Positions 39,742 to 49,375 of a stretch of DNA of 64,000 nucleotides are shown here, piece by piece. This stretch comes from Pseudomonas sp. BN411 (GTDB taxonomy: Bacteria; Pseudomonadota; Gammaproteobacteria; Pseudomonadales; Pseudomonadaceae), in contig NZ_SSOM01000014.1 in assembly GCF_029871235.1 (NCBI RefSeq), positions 1 through 64,000 of the forward strand, written 5' to 3'. Every line of letters begins with the position of its first letter. Position 1 is the stretch's first letter. The notes below the pieces were generated by a model. It was given only the letters and a program-made list of their open reading frames with translations. It was not told the DNA's origin and did no database searches. Position numbers and translations under genes: made by a program.

Positions 39742-41943
39742 CTAGGCAGGGTTCGAGTCAATCGGCCTCAGTGGCCTTACGTTGCTGCTGCCCAGCCCGT
39801 GGGAGTGGCGCAGGAAATCCTCGATGACCACCAGCGGCTGGGGACGGCTGAGCAGGTAGCCCTGGATGTAATCGCAGCCGTGGCTGCGCAGGAAGTCCAG
39901 TTGCTCACGGGTCTCCACGCCTTCGGCCACCACCTGCAGGTGCAGGGTGTGAGCCATGCCGATGATGGCCTGGACGATCTCCATGTCGGCATGGCTACCG
40001 GGAATGTCCATGACGAATGACCGGTCGATTTTCAGGGTGTCCAGTGGCAGGCGCTTGAGGTAGGCGAGGGAGGAATAGCCGGTACCGAAGTCGTCGATGG
40101 AGATGCTGACACCCAGGCCGCGGATGCCCTCCAGAAGGTGCAGGGCCTGGCTGACATTGCTCATCAGGGCGTTTTCGGTGACTTCCAGTTCCAGTCGCTG
40201 CGGGCGGATGCCGTTCTCCGTCAGGGCACGTTGCACTTCCTCCACCAGGTCGTCACGGCTGAGGTTCAGCGCCGAGCAGTTCACCGCCACGCGCAGTTCG
40301 TGGAAGCCCTGGGCTGCGAGGCTGGACAGGTCGCGGCAGGCCTGGCGCAGCACCCAGCCATCCAGGTCGGCGATGAAGCCGTTGGCCTCGGCAACGCTGA
40401 TGAAGCGTTCCGGCGACAGCAGCCCCAGTTGTGGATGTTGCCAGCGCACCAGGGCTTCCAGTTTGGTCACCTGGCCGCTGTGCAGGTCGAGGATGGGCTG
40501 GTAGTTGAGGAAAAGACCTTCGTTCTTGGCCAGCGCCAGGTGCAGTTCTTCTTCCAGTTGCAGTTCGAAGGTGGCCTTGTTCTTCAGGTGCCGGCTGAAG
40601 AAGTGCAGGTTGTTGCGTCCGCTACCCTTGGCCTGGTAGAGCGCAAGGTCGGCGTGTTTGAGGAGTTCCTCGCAGGTTTCGCCGTCGTCGGGGTAGAGGC
40701 TGATGCCGATGCTGGTGGTCATGGTGACATTGCGCCCGGCCAGGGTGATGGGCTCCTTCATGCGCTGCATGATGCGCTGGGACAGGGCCTTGGCTTCGGC
40801 CAGGTTGTCCAGGCTGGCGAGCACGCAGAACTCGTCACCTCCCAGGCGTGCAATCACGTCGTCGCGGCGCAGGACACTTTGTACCCGGTCGGCCACTACC
40901 TTGAGCAGCTCGTCACCGGCGTCGTGGCCCAGGTTGTCATTGATGCGCTTGAAGTGGTCCACGTCCAGGAACATCACCGCCAGCGACTGCTTGAGCTGGG
41001 CGTGGACGAGCAGCTTTTCCGCGAAGAACTCATTGAAGGCGCGGCGATTGGGCAGGTTGGTCAGGGCGTCGTAATGGGCGACGTTCTGCAGCTTCACCTT
41101 CACCTGTTCCAGCTCCCGCAGCAGATTGCTGACGTGCTGCAGGTCGCGCTCCTTGCGTTGCAACTTCTTGTCGGCCCAGGCCACACCCAGGGCGGACAAC
41201 AGCACCATGCCGGCAATCACCGCCAGGCTTGAGCCAAGTTGTACGGCATTGTCGGCGTGGTCCAGTAGCAGTTCGGTACCGACCGGCACCACCAGTTGCA
41301 GGGCCAGCATCCCGGTGAAGTGCATGGCGCAGATGGCAGCGCCCATGGCCAGGCTGGCGGGAATCTTCAACAGCTGGTGGCCTTCGTCGTGGTCGCGGAA
41401 AAAGGTGGAAAGGAGCATGGCGGCCAGGCTGGCGGCGATGGCGACGCCCACCGAGAGCGCGACCATGCCGGGGTGGTAGTACTGGGTGGCCGCCGAGCGG
41501 ATGGCGGCCATGCCGCAGTAGTGCATCAGGGTGATGCCCAAGCCCACGGCGAGGGCCGCGATTACATAGTGTCGGGGGTCGAGCTTGGCCCGCCCGAGGG
41601 TGTACATGCCCACCAGCGAGGCGGCGACCACGATCATCAGGGAAAGGGCGGTCGTGGGGATGTCGTAATCGATGCTGACTGGCGCCTCGAAAGCCAGCAT
41701 GGCGATGAAGTGCATCGCCCAGATTCCGCCGCCCAGGCAACAGGCGCCGAGCCAGCTCCACCATCGCCGGGTTTCCGACTGTTGCGCATGGGCCACCCGT
41801 TCGGCCATGTCGAAGGCGCAGTAGCCAGCTCCTGAAGCCACCAGGAAGGCCAGCAGCACCAGCCAGCTGTTATGGGTGCAAGCCAGCAGAATCTGGCCGT
41901 CCGCAGGGAGTTCGGTACCGAAACGCAGGCCCAGCCAATCCAT
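39742..41943 (-). CDS. MHYT-GGDEF-EAL cyclic-di-GMP protein (MucR/NbdA type)
   Basis: The product is 733 residues from the ATG at 41943; a GTG at 41976 is possible and neither has a strong SD. The seven-helix MHYT sensor domain has three repeats with AMHFIAM, LMHYCGM and AMHFTGM (about 77, 137 and 205), proposed to bind copper and sense O2, CO or NO. The GGDEF domain is intact (ARLGGDEF) with the inhibitory I-site RRDD five residues before it. The EAL domain is intact (LEALVRW; DDFGTGYSS). Both synthase and phosphodiesterase activity look possible. It could be the MucR or NbdA ortholog. Confidence 0.92.
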   Translation of the reverse strand: MDWLGLRFGTELPADGQILLACTHNSWLVLLAFLVASGAGYCAFDMAERVAHAQQSETRRWWSWLGACCLGGGIWAMHFIAMLAFEAPVSIDYDIPTTALSLMIVVAASLVGMYTLGRAKLDPRHYVIAALAVGLGITLMHYCGMAAIRSAATQYYHPGMVALSVGVAIAASLAAMLLSTFFRDHDEGHQLLKIPASLAMGAAICAMHFTGMLALQLVVPVGTELLLDHADNAVQLGSSLAVIAGMVLLSALGVAWADKKLQRKERDLQHVSNLLRELEQVKVKLQNVAHYDALTNLPNRRAFNEFFAEKLLVHAQLKQSLAVMFLDVDHFKRINDNLGHDAGDELLKVVADRVQSVLRRDDVIARLGGDEFCVLASLDNLAEAKALSQRIMQRMKEPITLAGRNVTMTTSIGISLYPDDGETCEELLKHADLALYQAKGSGRNNLHFFSRHLKNKATFELQLEEELHLALAKNEGLFLNYQPILDLHSGQVTKLEALVRWQHPQLGLLSPERFISVAEANGFIADLDGWVLRQACRDLSSLAAQGFHELRVAVNCSALNLSRDDLVEEVQRALTENGIRPQRLELEVTENALMSNVSQALHLLEGIRGLGVSISIDDFGTGYSSLAYLKRLPLDTLKIDRSFVMDIPGSHADMEIVQAIIGMAHTLHLQVVAEGVETREQLDFLRSHGCDYIQGYLLSRPQPLVVIEDFLRHSHGLGSSNVRPLRPIDSNPA

Positions 41944-42228
41944 AGAAAATTTCCCATGCAGGCGGTTCGAGTTCACGGAAAGAGGTCTGATGGCACAGTG
42001 CTGTCAGTTTAGTCAGCGTAGGGGGTCTTTTTTGGTACTGACGTGCATTGGCGCTGAACGGTCGCCGACGTTGGATAGCTGGCAGGGGAGGGCATCCATT
42101 ACCGCAGCATCGGGTTACATAAATCACACGAATTTTCGCAGACAGCTGTCAGCAGGAGGCTCTAGATTGCTGCATCGACCCCGGCTTGCGGTTACCCGGG
42201 CGCCTGACAACAACAACGAGACCGACAC

Positions 42229-43557
42229 ATGCAGCAATCTCCTCAAGCGGCCAATGCCTGGCGCGTGCTCTTCCTGCTTTTTCTGGCGAACCTGTTCAAC
42301 TTCTTCGATCGGACCATTCCGGCCATCATCATCGAGCCGGTTCGTCACGAGTGGAGCCTCTCCGACTTCCAGCTGGGCCTGATCGGCACCGCCTTTACCC
42401 TGGTCTATGCCGTTGCCGGCGTCCCGCTGGGACGCATGGCCGACACCGGCGCGCGCAGGAAGATCATGGGTTGGGGCCTGGCAGTCTGGAGCGGGCTGAC
42501 GGCGGTGAACGGCCTGGCCTGGAACTTCTGGAGCTTCCTCCTGGTGCGCATGGGCGTGGGCATTGGCGAGGCCAGCTACGCACCTGCGGCCAACTCGCTG
42601 ATCGGTGATCTCTTCCCCGCCCACAAGCGCGCCCGCGCCATGGGCATCTTCATGCTCGGCCTGCCGCTGGGGCTGGTACTGGCCTTCTTCACCATCGGCG
42701 CCATGGTCAAGGCCTTCGACAGCTGGCGCGCTCCGTTCTTCATCGCCGCTGTGCCGGGTCTGATCCTGGCCATCTTCATGTTCTTCATCAAGGAACCTGC
42801 TCGCGGTGCCGCCGAGGTGGTGAAGGTTTCCAGCGCAACTCCGGTGGATAAGCCGCTGCGCCGGGTGCTGGCTATCCGCACCTTCTGGTGGCTGACCGTG
42901 GCTGGCCTGACCTACAACTTCGCCACCTACGCCACCAACTCCTTCATGGTGCCGATGCTACAGCGCTACTTCCTGATGCCCCTGGAGCAGGCGGCCATCT
43001 CAACCGGGATAATCACCGGCCTGACCGGTCTCGTGGGGCTGACCCTGGGTGGCTGGGTGGCGGACAAGGTGCACCAGAAGTCCGAGCGTGGCCGTCTGTT
43101 GTTCGCCGCCTTCAGCATGGCGGTTGCGGCCGTCTGCACCGGTTACGCGCTGATGGCGGGACGTATCGAGATCGGCCTGTTCGTCGGCGTGTTCAGCCTG
43201 GGCTGGCTGTTTGCCTACAACTTCTACACCTGCGTCTACACCGCCATTCAGGATGTGGTGGAACCGCGCCTGCGGGCCACCGCCATGGCGCTGTACTTCG
43301 CTGGCCTTTACCTGCTTGGCGGCGGCCTCGGCCCGGTCGTGGTGGGCTTGCTGTCGGACCACTATTCCCAAGTGGCGATGCTGGCGGCCGGTGCCAGCGA
43401 AATGAACGAAACCTTCAAGGCCGTGGGCCTGCACAATGCCATGTACCTGGTGCCGGCGGCGCTCACCCTGACCATGCTGGCGCTGTTCCAGGCCGCTCGT
43501 TGCTTCGTGCGCGATGCGGCGAATATGCGTCAGGGAATGGTGGCTGCCGCGGCCTGA
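42229..43557 (+). CDS. MFS transporter (spinster-like)
   Basis: The product is 442 residues with twelve predicted membrane segments in two halves. FNFFDRTIPAIIIEPVR at TM1, the loop GRMADTGARRKIMGWGL after TM2, and GIGEASYAPAANSLI in TM5 match the major facilitator subgroup of Spns-like transporters. The substrate is not deducible. Monocistronic, ends at a strong bidirectional terminator. Confidence 0.9.
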   Translation: MQQSPQAANAWRVLFLLFLANLFNFFDRTIPAIIIEPVRHEWSLSDFQLGLIGTAFTLVYAVAGVPLGRMADTGARRKIMGWGLAVWSGLTAVNGLAWNFWSFLLVRMGVGIGEASYAPAANSLIGDLFPAHKRARAMGIFMLGLPLGLVLAFFTIGAMVKAFDSWRAPFFIAAVPGLILAIFMFFIKEPARGAAEVVKVSSATPVDKPLRRVLAIRTFWWLTVAGLTYNFATYATNSFMVPMLQRYFLMPLEQAAISTGIITGLTGLVGLTLGGWVADKVHQKSERGRLLFAAFSMAVAAVCTGYALMAGRIEIGLFVGVFSLGWLFAYNFYTCVYTAIQDVVEPRLRATAMALYFAGLYLLGGGLGPVVVGLLSDHYSQVAMLAAGASEMNETFKAVGLHNAMYLVPAALTLTMLALFQAARCFVRDAANMRQGMVAAAA

Positions 43558-43568
43558 CGGTTCGCAGC

Positions 43569-43604
43569 AATAAAAAAGGCCCGCATCTGCGGGCCTTTTT
43601 TATT
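43569..43604. terminator. Bidirectional rho-independent terminator
   Basis: AATAAAAAAGGCCCGC-ATCT-GCGGGCCTTTTTTATT is a perfect inverted repeat between the convergent MFS and rapA genes. Confidence 0.95.
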
Positions 43605-43616
43605 GCCTTCCCTGGA

Positions 43617-46466
43617 TCAACCCGCTACGAGCACCCGGATCGACTCCAGACGCAGGGCTGCCTTGTCCAGCAACTGGAGGCCCTCGTTACGCTGATGACG
43701 AACGGCTTCCAGCTCGCTGTCGCGCACGGTCGGGTTCACCGCCTGGAGCGCGGTGAGGCGGGCCAGTTCTTCGTCCAGCTCGGCCTTCAGGCGACGTTGG
43801 GCTTCGGCCACTCGCTCGGCGTGGCGCGGGGCGATCTTGGCTTCGCCGGCGTTGATCTGCGCTGCGAGCACATCGCGCTGGGCCTGGACGAACTTGTTGG
43901 CGCTGCCGCGCGGCACGCTTTCCAGCTGGTCATTGAGGGTGTCGAAGGCCACCTTCGCCGCCAGGTCGTTGCCGTTGGCGTCCAGCAGGCAGCGCAGGGC
44001 CTTGGGCGGCAGGAAGCGGCTGAGCTGCAGGGCGCGCGGAGCTACCGCTTCGCTGACATAGATCAGTTCCAGCAGCACGGTGCCGGGCTTGAGTGCCTTG
44101 TTCTTGATCAGCGCCACGGAGGTGTTGCCCATGGAGCCGGAGAGCACCAGGTCCATGCCGCCCTGGACCATGGGGTGCTCCCAGGTGAGGAACTGCATGT
44201 CCTCGCGGGACAGTGCCTGGTTGCGGTCGTAGGTGACGGTCACGCCTTCGTCGTCGCCCAGGGGGAAGCCGGCGTCGAGCATCTTCTCGCCGGGCTTGAG
44301 TACCAGGGCGTTCTCGGAGTGGTCTTCGCTGTCGATGCCGAAGGCTTCGAACAGGGATTCCATATAGATAGGCAGGGCGAACTGGTCGTCGATCTCGAGG
44401 ATGTCCTCCACCAGGCGCTCGCCCTCGCCGGCGCCGCCGGAGTTGAGTTCCAGCAGGCGGTCACGGCCGTTGTGCATTTCACCTTCCAGGCGCTTGCGCT
44501 CGGCTTCGGCTTCGTCCACCAGGGCGTCCCAGTCCTTGTCGTCGCTACCTTCGAGCATCGGCAGCAGGCGCGGGCCGAACTTGTGCTGGATCGCGCTGCC
44601 GGTGGGGCAGGTGGCGAGGAAGGCGTTCAACGCCTGGTTGTACCACTGGAACAGGCGCTCCTGCGGACTGGTTTCCAGGTAAGGCACGTGCAGCTGGATG
44701 GTGTGCTTCTGGCCGATACGGTCGAGGCGGCCGATGCGCTGTTCCAGCAGGTCCGGGTGGGCCGGCAGGTCGAACAGCACCAGGTGGTGGGCGAACTGGA
44801 AGTTGCGGCCTTCGGAGCCGATTTCCGAACAGATCAGCACCTGCGCGCCAAATTCCTCGTCGGCGAAGTAGGCGGCTGCGCGGTCGCGTTCAAGGATGCT
44901 CATGCCTTCGTGGAACACGGTGGCGGGAATGCCGGAGCGCACGCGCAGGGCGTCTTCCAGGTCCAGGGCGGTTTCCGCGTGGGCGCAGATCACCAGAACC
45001 TTGAACTTCTTCAGCATCTTCAGGGTGTCGATCAGCCACTCGACGCGCGGGTCGAAGCGCCACCAGCGCTCGGATTCGTCGCCGCTGTCTTGTTGCGCCT
45101 GGAAGCTGACTTCCGGGTAGAGGTCAGGATGCTCGCCGATCGGCAGCTCCATGTATTCCACCGGATTGGGCAGCGCGTAGGGGTGCAGCTGACGCTCGGG
45201 GAAACCCTGCACGGCGGCACGGGTGTTGCGGAACAGCACGCGGCCGGTGCCGTGGCGGTCCAGCAGCTCGCGTACCAGGCGCGGCGAGGCTTCTTCATCG
45301 CCCTCGGCAAGGGCCTTGAGAAGACTTTCGCCCTCTTCGCCGAGGAAGCCCTTGATGGTGGCTTCGGCCTTGGCGCTCAGGCGGCCCTGGTCCAGCAGTT
45401 CCTGGACGGCCTCGGCCACGGGGCGGTAGTTGGCGCTTTCGGCGCGGAAGGCGTCCAGGTCGTGGAAGCGGTTCGGGTCCAGCAGGCGCAGGCGCGCGAA
45501 GTGGCTTTCCAGACCCAGCTGTTCCGGGGTCGCGGTGAGCAGCAGCACGCCGGGGATGACTTCGGCCAGTTGCTCCACCAGGCGGTATTCGGGGCTGGCC
45601 TGTTCCGGGTGCCAGACCAGGTGGTGGGCTTCGTCGACCACCAGCAGGTCCCAGCCGGCGGCGAAGGCAGCATCCTGGGCGCGCTCGCTGCTCTTCAGCC
45701 ATTCCAGGGAAACCAGGGCGAGCTGAGTGTCCTCGAAGGGGTTGCTGGCATCGCTTTCGGCGAAGCGCTCGGCATCGTACAGGGCAACCTGCAGGTTGAA
45801 GCGACGGCGCATCTCCACCAGCCACTGGTGCTGGAGGTTTTCCGGGACCAGGATCAGCACGCGGTTGGCGCGACCGGAAATGAGCTGGCGATGGATGACC
45901 AGGCCGGCCTCGATGGTCTTGCCCAGGCCCACTTCGTCGGCCAGCAGAACGCGCGGCGCAACGCGGTCGGCCACTTCACGGGCAATGTGCAGCTGGTGGG
46001 CGATGGGCTGCGCGCGGGCGCCGGAGAGGCCCCAGAGGGACGACTGCAGCAGGCGCGAGCGGTGCTCCAGGGTGTGGTAGCGCAGGGCGAACCACTTGTG
46101 CGGGTCGATCTGGCCGGCGAACAGGCGATCGTTGGCCAGACGGAACTGGATGAAGTTGTTCAGCTGGGTTTCCGGGAGGATGCGGCGCTCGTTCTGGGCG
46201 GTGATGCCGTGATAGATGAGCAGGCCGTCGACATCCTCGACTTCCTGGACGTTGAGTTTCCAGCCGTCGAAGTGGGTGATCTCGTCGCCGGGGGCGAAGC
46301 GCACGCGGGTCAGGGGAGCATTGCGCAGCGCGTACTGGCGGGTGTCGCCAGTGGCCGGGTAGAGCACGGTGAGCAGGCGGCCATCCGACGTCAGGATGGT
46401 CCCGAGCCCCAGCTCCGCTTCGCTGTCACTGATCCAGCGTTGCCCCGGTTGATACTGCTGCGCCAT
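43617..46466 (-). CDS. rapA: RNA polymerase-associated helicase RapA (HepA)
   Basis: The product is 949 residues (E. coli 968); the start at 46466 follows GGGAG and opens [20 protein letters not shown], as in E. coli. Order: N-terminal Tudor-like domains, SNF2 helicase with Walker A DEVGLGKT and DEAH box in [10 protein letters not shown], helicase C domain with motif [14 protein letters not shown], then the RapA C-terminal region. It is a Swi2/Snf2 ATPase that recycles stalled RNA polymerase. Monocistronic. Confidence 0.97.
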   Translation of the reverse strand: MAQQYQPGQRWISDSEAELGLGTILTSDGRLLTVLYPATGDTRQYALRNAPLTRVRFAPGDEITHFDGWKLNVQEVEDVDGLLIYHGITAQNERRILPETQLNNFIQFRLANDRLFAGQIDPHKWFALRYHTLEHRSRLLQSSLWGLSGARAQPIAHQLHIAREVADRVAPRVLLADEVGLGKTIEAGLVIHRQLISGRANRVLILVPENLQHQWLVEMRRRFNLQVALYDAERFAESDASNPFEDTQLALVSLEWLKSSERAQDAAFAAGWDLLVVDEAHHLVWHPEQASPEYRLVEQLAEVIPGVLLLTATPEQLGLESHFARLRLLDPNRFHDLDAFRAESANYRPVAEAVQELLDQGRLSAKAEATIKGFLGEEGESLLKALAEGDEEASPRLVRELLDRHGTGRVLFRNTRAAVQGFPERQLHPYALPNPVEYMELPIGEHPDLYPEVSFQAQQDSGDESERWWRFDPRVEWLIDTLKMLKKFKVLVICAHAETALDLEDALRVRSGIPATVFHEGMSILERDRAAAYFADEEFGAQVLICSEIGSEGRNFQFAHHLVLFDLPAHPDLLEQRIGRLDRIGQKHTIQLHVPYLETSPQERLFQWYNQALNAFLATCPTGSAIQHKFGPRLLPMLEGSDDKDWDALVDEAEAERKRLEGEMHNGRDRLLELNSGGAGEGERLVEDILEIDDQFALPIYMESLFEAFGIDSEDHSENALVLKPGEKMLDAGFPLGDDEGVTVTYDRNQALSREDMQFLTWEHPMVQGGMDLVLSGSMGNTSVALIKNKALKPGTVLLELIYVSEAVAPRALQLSRFLPPKALRCLLDANGNDLAAKVAFDTLNDQLESVPRGSANKFVQAQRDVLAAQINAGEAKIAPRHAERVAEAQRRLKAELDEELARLTALQAVNPTVRDSELEAVRHQRNEGLQLLDKAALRLESIRVLVAG

Positions 46467-46621
46467 GCCTGTCTCCCTGAGATGAAAAAAGCCGCGTATG
46501 TTAACGGAACAGCGGGCGCAGGGCGACGCCGGATACGGGCCGTATGTCCGCAAAAGTGTAGCGAGCGCCGGTAAAGAAGCGGCGAAGGCGGCCGACAGAC
46601 TGACCAAAGGAGGGCGTCATC

Positions 46622-46918
46622 ATGCTGCCACCCATTCCGCAGAGCCTGGTCCCGGTCACGGCCCAGCAGGACGTGGTCAAACCGCGCCCCGACATTCCAC
46701 CGGTCACACCGATGCAGGAGAGCGCGCAGGAGAGCGCCGTGGGCCTGGACAAGCGTCATCCCCAGGAGGCTGAGGAGCTGTTGCGCGAAGAGCAGCGCCG
46801 CCGCCAGCGACGTGGCTATACCCCGCAGGAGCTGGCGACGGGCGAGGTGGCCGAGGAAGACCAGTCGGTGCTGGAGGAGCTGCCGCGACAGGGCCTGTGG
46901 GTGGATGTGGAAGTCTGA
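46622..46918 (+). CDS. Small conserved hypothetical protein
   Basis: The product is 98 residues; the ATG follows AAAGGAGGG. Pro-rich N-terminal half (SLVPVTAQQDVVKPRPDIPP), then a charged helix EAEELLREEQRRRQRRGYTP. No signal or membrane segment. I do not recognise a function. The gene is 155 bp from rapA, divergent to it, and 42 bp before the AlkB-like gene. Confidence 0.7.
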   Translation: MLPPIPQSLVPVTAQQDVVKPRPDIPPVTPMQESAQESAVGLDKRHPQEAEELLREEQRRRQRRGYTPQELATGEVAEEDQSVLEELPRQGLWVDVEV

Positions 46919-46960
46919 CGCGCGCAGAATGAGCCATCTTCTTTCCTGAAGCCGATACCG

Positions 46961-47554
46961 GTGGACCTGTTCGACGATATCCCCCTCCAGTTGCCCGACG
47001 CCGAACTGCGCTACGAGCCGCACTTCCTGTCGAGGGATGAGGCCAGCGACTGGTTTACGCGGCTGGTGGCCGAAACGCCCTGGCAACAACCCGAGGTCTA
47101 TTTGCACGGCCGCTATTACCCGGTGCCGCGGCTGGTGGCCTGGTACGGCGATCCCGAGGCCAGCTACCGTTATTCCGGCCTGACCCACCAACCCTTGCCC
47201 TGGACGCCGTTGCTGGCGGAAATCCGCGCGCGGCTGGTGGATGCGACAGGCCAGCCTCTCAATGGCGTGCTGCTCAACTACTACCGCGACGGCCAGGATT
47301 CCATGGGCTGGCACAGCGACGACGAGCCCGAGCTGGGGCGCAATCCCCTGGTGGCCTCGCTGAATCTGGGTGGCACCCGTCGTTTCGACCTGCGGCGCAA
47401 GGGCGGCAGCCGCATCGAGCACTCCCTGGAACTGGGGCATGGCGCGCTACTGGTCATGAGCGGGCCGACGCAGCATCATTGGCAGCACCAGGTGGCGAAG
47501 ACCCGTACCTCTTGCGCCCCTCGGCTCAACCTCACATTCCGCTGGATCCGCTGA
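46961..47554 (+). CDS. AlkB-family 2-oxoglutarate/Fe(II) dioxygenase
   Basis: The product is 197 residues with a GTG start at 46961. The iron ligands are visible: H-x-D in WHSDDEPELG and the distal His in PTQHHWQHQV; the 2-oxoglutarate-binding Arg lies in RLNLTFRWIR. LNYYRDGQDSMG precedes the first ligand, as in AlkB. The family demethylates alkylated bases in DNA or RNA. It overlaps the next small gene by 1 bp. There is no Ada-type regulator here. Confidence 0.92.
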   Translation: MDLFDDIPLQLPDAELRYEPHFLSRDEASDWFTRLVAETPWQQPEVYLHGRYYPVPRLVAWYGDPEASYRYSGLTHQPLPWTPLLAEIRARLVDATGQPLNGVLLNYYRDGQDSMGWHSDDEPELGRNPLVASLNLGGTRRFDLRRKGGSRIEHSLELGHGALLVMSGPTQHHWQHQVAKTRTSCAPRLNLTFRWIR

Positions 47555-47709
47555 TGAGCAACGACGAAAACCTGATCGACTTCGGCGCAGAGCGCGACAA
47601 GCGCATCCATGACGTCCACGAGAAGCGCCTGAACGACATGCGCAAGGCCTTCGAGCAAGCCATGCCCTTGTCCAAGGGCAAGAAAGGCAAGAAGCCGAAG
47701 AAGCGCTGA
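47554..47709 (+). CDS. Small Lys-rich conserved protein coupled to the AlkB-like gene
   Basis: The product is 51 residues (MSNDENLIDFGAERDKRIHD at the N-terminus) and ends in a strongly basic tail KGKKGKKPKKR. It has a predicted single helix and no signal. The ATG overlaps the stop of the AlkB-like gene (TGATG), so translation is coupled. The tail would suit nucleic-acid or ribosome binding; this is inference. Confidence 0.72.
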   Translation: MSNDENLIDFGAERDKRIHDVHEKRLNDMRKAFEQAMPLSKGKKGKKPKKR

Positions 47710-47739
47710 GCTTCTCTCGAGTCGCCCTGATACCGCTCC

Positions 47740-47822
47740 GGTAGGGTGCGCCGCGCGCATCGGCGGTCAGACGTGGCGCCGAAGCTGATGCTCATGGCGG
47801 TGCGCATAGCGCACCCTACGAT
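47740..47822. repeat. GTAGGGTGCGC...GCGCACCCTAC inverted structure
   Basis: GGTAGGGTGCGCCGCGCGCA at the left pairs with TGCGCATAGCGCACCCTACG at the right, across about 80 bp. Related in type to the elements at 13858 and 25445. Confidence 0.7.
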
Positions 47823-47888
47823 CTAGACCGAGCTAAAGAACTTGGCTTCGCTCCCGCAAGCCCTCCATTCCGCGACTTCGACCCCCTC

Positions 47889-47985
47889 GAAAATTGACTT
47901 GGATCAGTCTCCGGCAAGCCTGTTCGCGGGGGCTCGTAGCTTATTGATCCAAGTCAATTTTCCTCTCCAGTCGTGCGGGTAACTT
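47889..47985 (+). promoter_or_regulatory. Anr/FNR-type promoter with paired boxes
   Basis: TTGATCCAAGTCAA (47944-47957) fits the Anr box TTGAT-N4-ATCAA with one mismatch. A TAACTT hexamer at 47980-47985 lies where the -10 of a class II promoter with the box at -41.5 should be; that predicts a start near 47992. An inverted copy, GAAAATTGACTTGGATCA (47889-47906), matches the complement of the downstream box region over 18 bases. Confidence 0.75.
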
Positions 47986-48027
47986 GAACCCATCGAAGCA
48001 ACAACGCCACAACGCAGGAGGCAGATC

Positions 48028-48144
48028 ATGTTCATCGATACAGTCGTTCTCGCCGGTATAGGCACCGTCGGTCTCATGGTCGCTTTCTTCGCCGGTGTTG
48101 GTTACTTCATCTGGAAAGACTCCCACAAACGCAATTCGCGTTGA
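48028..48144 (+). CDS. ccoM: 38-residue single-helix membrane protein, CcoM-like cbb3 oxidase subunit
   Basis: MFIDTVVLAGIGTVGLMVAF begins a 38-residue product with one membrane helix (about 5-29) and a basic C-terminus (WKDSHKRNSR). The ATG follows CAGGAGG at ideal spacing. The sequence strongly resembles, from memory, CcoM, the small extra subunit of the Pseudomonas stutzeri cbb3 cytochrome oxidase. Control by an Anr-type promoter fits a role in microaerobic respiration. A terminator follows directly, so the gene is a complete unit. It is not next to ccoNOQP. Confidence 0.68.
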   Translation: MFIDTVVLAGIGTVGLMVAFFAGVGYFIWKDSHKRNSR

Positions 48145-48178
48145 GTCACTCTGGGTTTACAGGCACGCAAGGCACCTC

Positions 48179-48205
48179 GGGCGACTTCGGTCGCCCATTT
48201 TTTTG
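48179..48205 (+). terminator. Terminator of the ccoM-like gene
   Basis: GGGCGAC-TTCG-GTCGCCC hairpin followed by ATTTTTTTT. Confidence 0.92.
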
Positions 48206-48247
48206 TTCCCGCTTTTCTTCCTTCCCGGCCCGCGCCAGACTGGCGCA

Positions 48248-49375
48248 ATGCCAATCCAGACCCTTTCCCGCCTAGACGATCTCGACCCGCAGCACTGGGA
48301 CGCCCTGCTGCCGGACGACCAACCGTTCCTGCGTCATGCCTTTCTATCCACCCTGGAGGAAAGCGGCAGCGTGGGTGGCCGCAGTGGCTGGCATCCGGCC
48401 CATCACCTGCTCCGAGGGGCGAATGGCGAGCTCAAGGCCGCCATGCCGGCCTATCTGAAAAGTCATTCCTACGGCGAGTACGTGTTCGATTGGGCGTGGG
48501 CCGATGCTTGCCAACGTGCAGGCATTCCTTACTACCCCAAATTGCTGGCGGCAGTGCCTTTCACTCCGGTGGGCGGAGCGCGGTTGCTGGCGGTGGATGA
48601 TGCTGCGGCAAGCGAGCTGCTCGATGCGGCGGTGGCCGACGCGGCTGCCGACGACCTCTCCGGGCTGCATATCAATTTCACCGATGCCTTCGCCGACCAC
48701 CATTTGCGCAACCGTGACGGCTGGCTAGAGCGCCTCGGCTGCCAGTTCCACTGGCGCAATCACGGTTATAGGGATTTCCAGGACTTCCTCGATGCCCTGA
48801 GTTCGCGCAAGCGCAAGCAGATCCGCAAGGAGCGCGAGCAGGTGGCGGGGCAGAGGATCGAGTTCCAGTGGCGCAGTGGCCAGGAATTGGATGAGGCAGA
48901 CTGGGATTTCGTTTATTCGTGCTACGCCAACACCTATCGTGTGCGCGGCCAGGCGCCTTACCTGACGCGCAGTTTCTTCAGCCTGCTGGCCGAGCGGATG
49001 CCGGAGACGATTCGCGTGGTGCTGGCGCTGCAGCACGGCCGGCCGGTGGCCATGGCGTTTTCGCTACAGGGCGGTAACACCCTTTACGGGCGCTACTGGG
49101 GGTGTCTGGCGGAGTTCGACAGGCTGCATTTCGAAACCTGCTTCTACCAGGGTATCGACCAGGCCATTGCAACCGGACTCCAGCGTTTCGATGCCGGGGC
49201 CCAAGGCGAACATAAGTTGATACGGGGATTCGAGCCGGTGATCACCCGCTCCTGGCACTGGCTGTCCCATCCCGGCTTGCGGGCTGCGGTGGACGACTTC
49301 CTGGTGCAGGAGCGGGGTGGGGTGCTGGCCTACGCAGAAGAAGCGCGTGGCCTGCTGCCCTATCGGCGGGATTGA
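48248..49375 (+). CDS. FemAB/GNAT-like acyltransferase (DUF482)
   Basis: The product is 375 residues from the ATG at 48248. N-terminal FLRHAFLSTLEESGSVGG and YGEYVFDWAWADACQRAGI, and a C-terminal acyltransferase half with LSSRKRKQIRKEREQV and YWGCLAEFDRLHFETCFYQG, match the DUF482 proteins related to FemAB peptidyl transferases. Soluble, no signal. Substrate unknown. The stop abuts the convergent DUF2790 gene (stop codons adjacent). Confidence 0.87.
   Translation: MPIQTLSRLDDLDPQHWDALLPDDQPFLRHAFLSTLEESGSVGGRSGWHPAHHLLRGANGELKAAMPAYLKSHSYGEYVFDWAWADACQRAGIPYYPKLLAAVPFTPVGGARLLAVDDAAASELLDAAVADAAADDLSGLHINFTDAFADHHLRNRDGWLERLGCQFHWRNHGYRDFQDFLDALSSRKRKQIRKEREQVAGQRIEFQWRSGQELDEADWDFVYSCYANTYRVRGQAPYLTRSFFSLLAERMPETIRVVLALQHGRPVAMAFSLQGGNTLYGRYWGCLAEFDRLHFETCFYQGIDQAIATGLQRFDAGAQGEHKLIRGFEPVITRSWHWLSHPGLRAAVDDFLVQERGGVLAYAEEARGLLPYRRD

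Noticed and set aside
42888-46574. A 1228-codon open frame on the + strand
   Set aside because: It lies opposite rapA and over the 3' part of the MFS gene, both clear by motif and length. Its composition is what a GC-rich antisense frame gives and it shows no domain.
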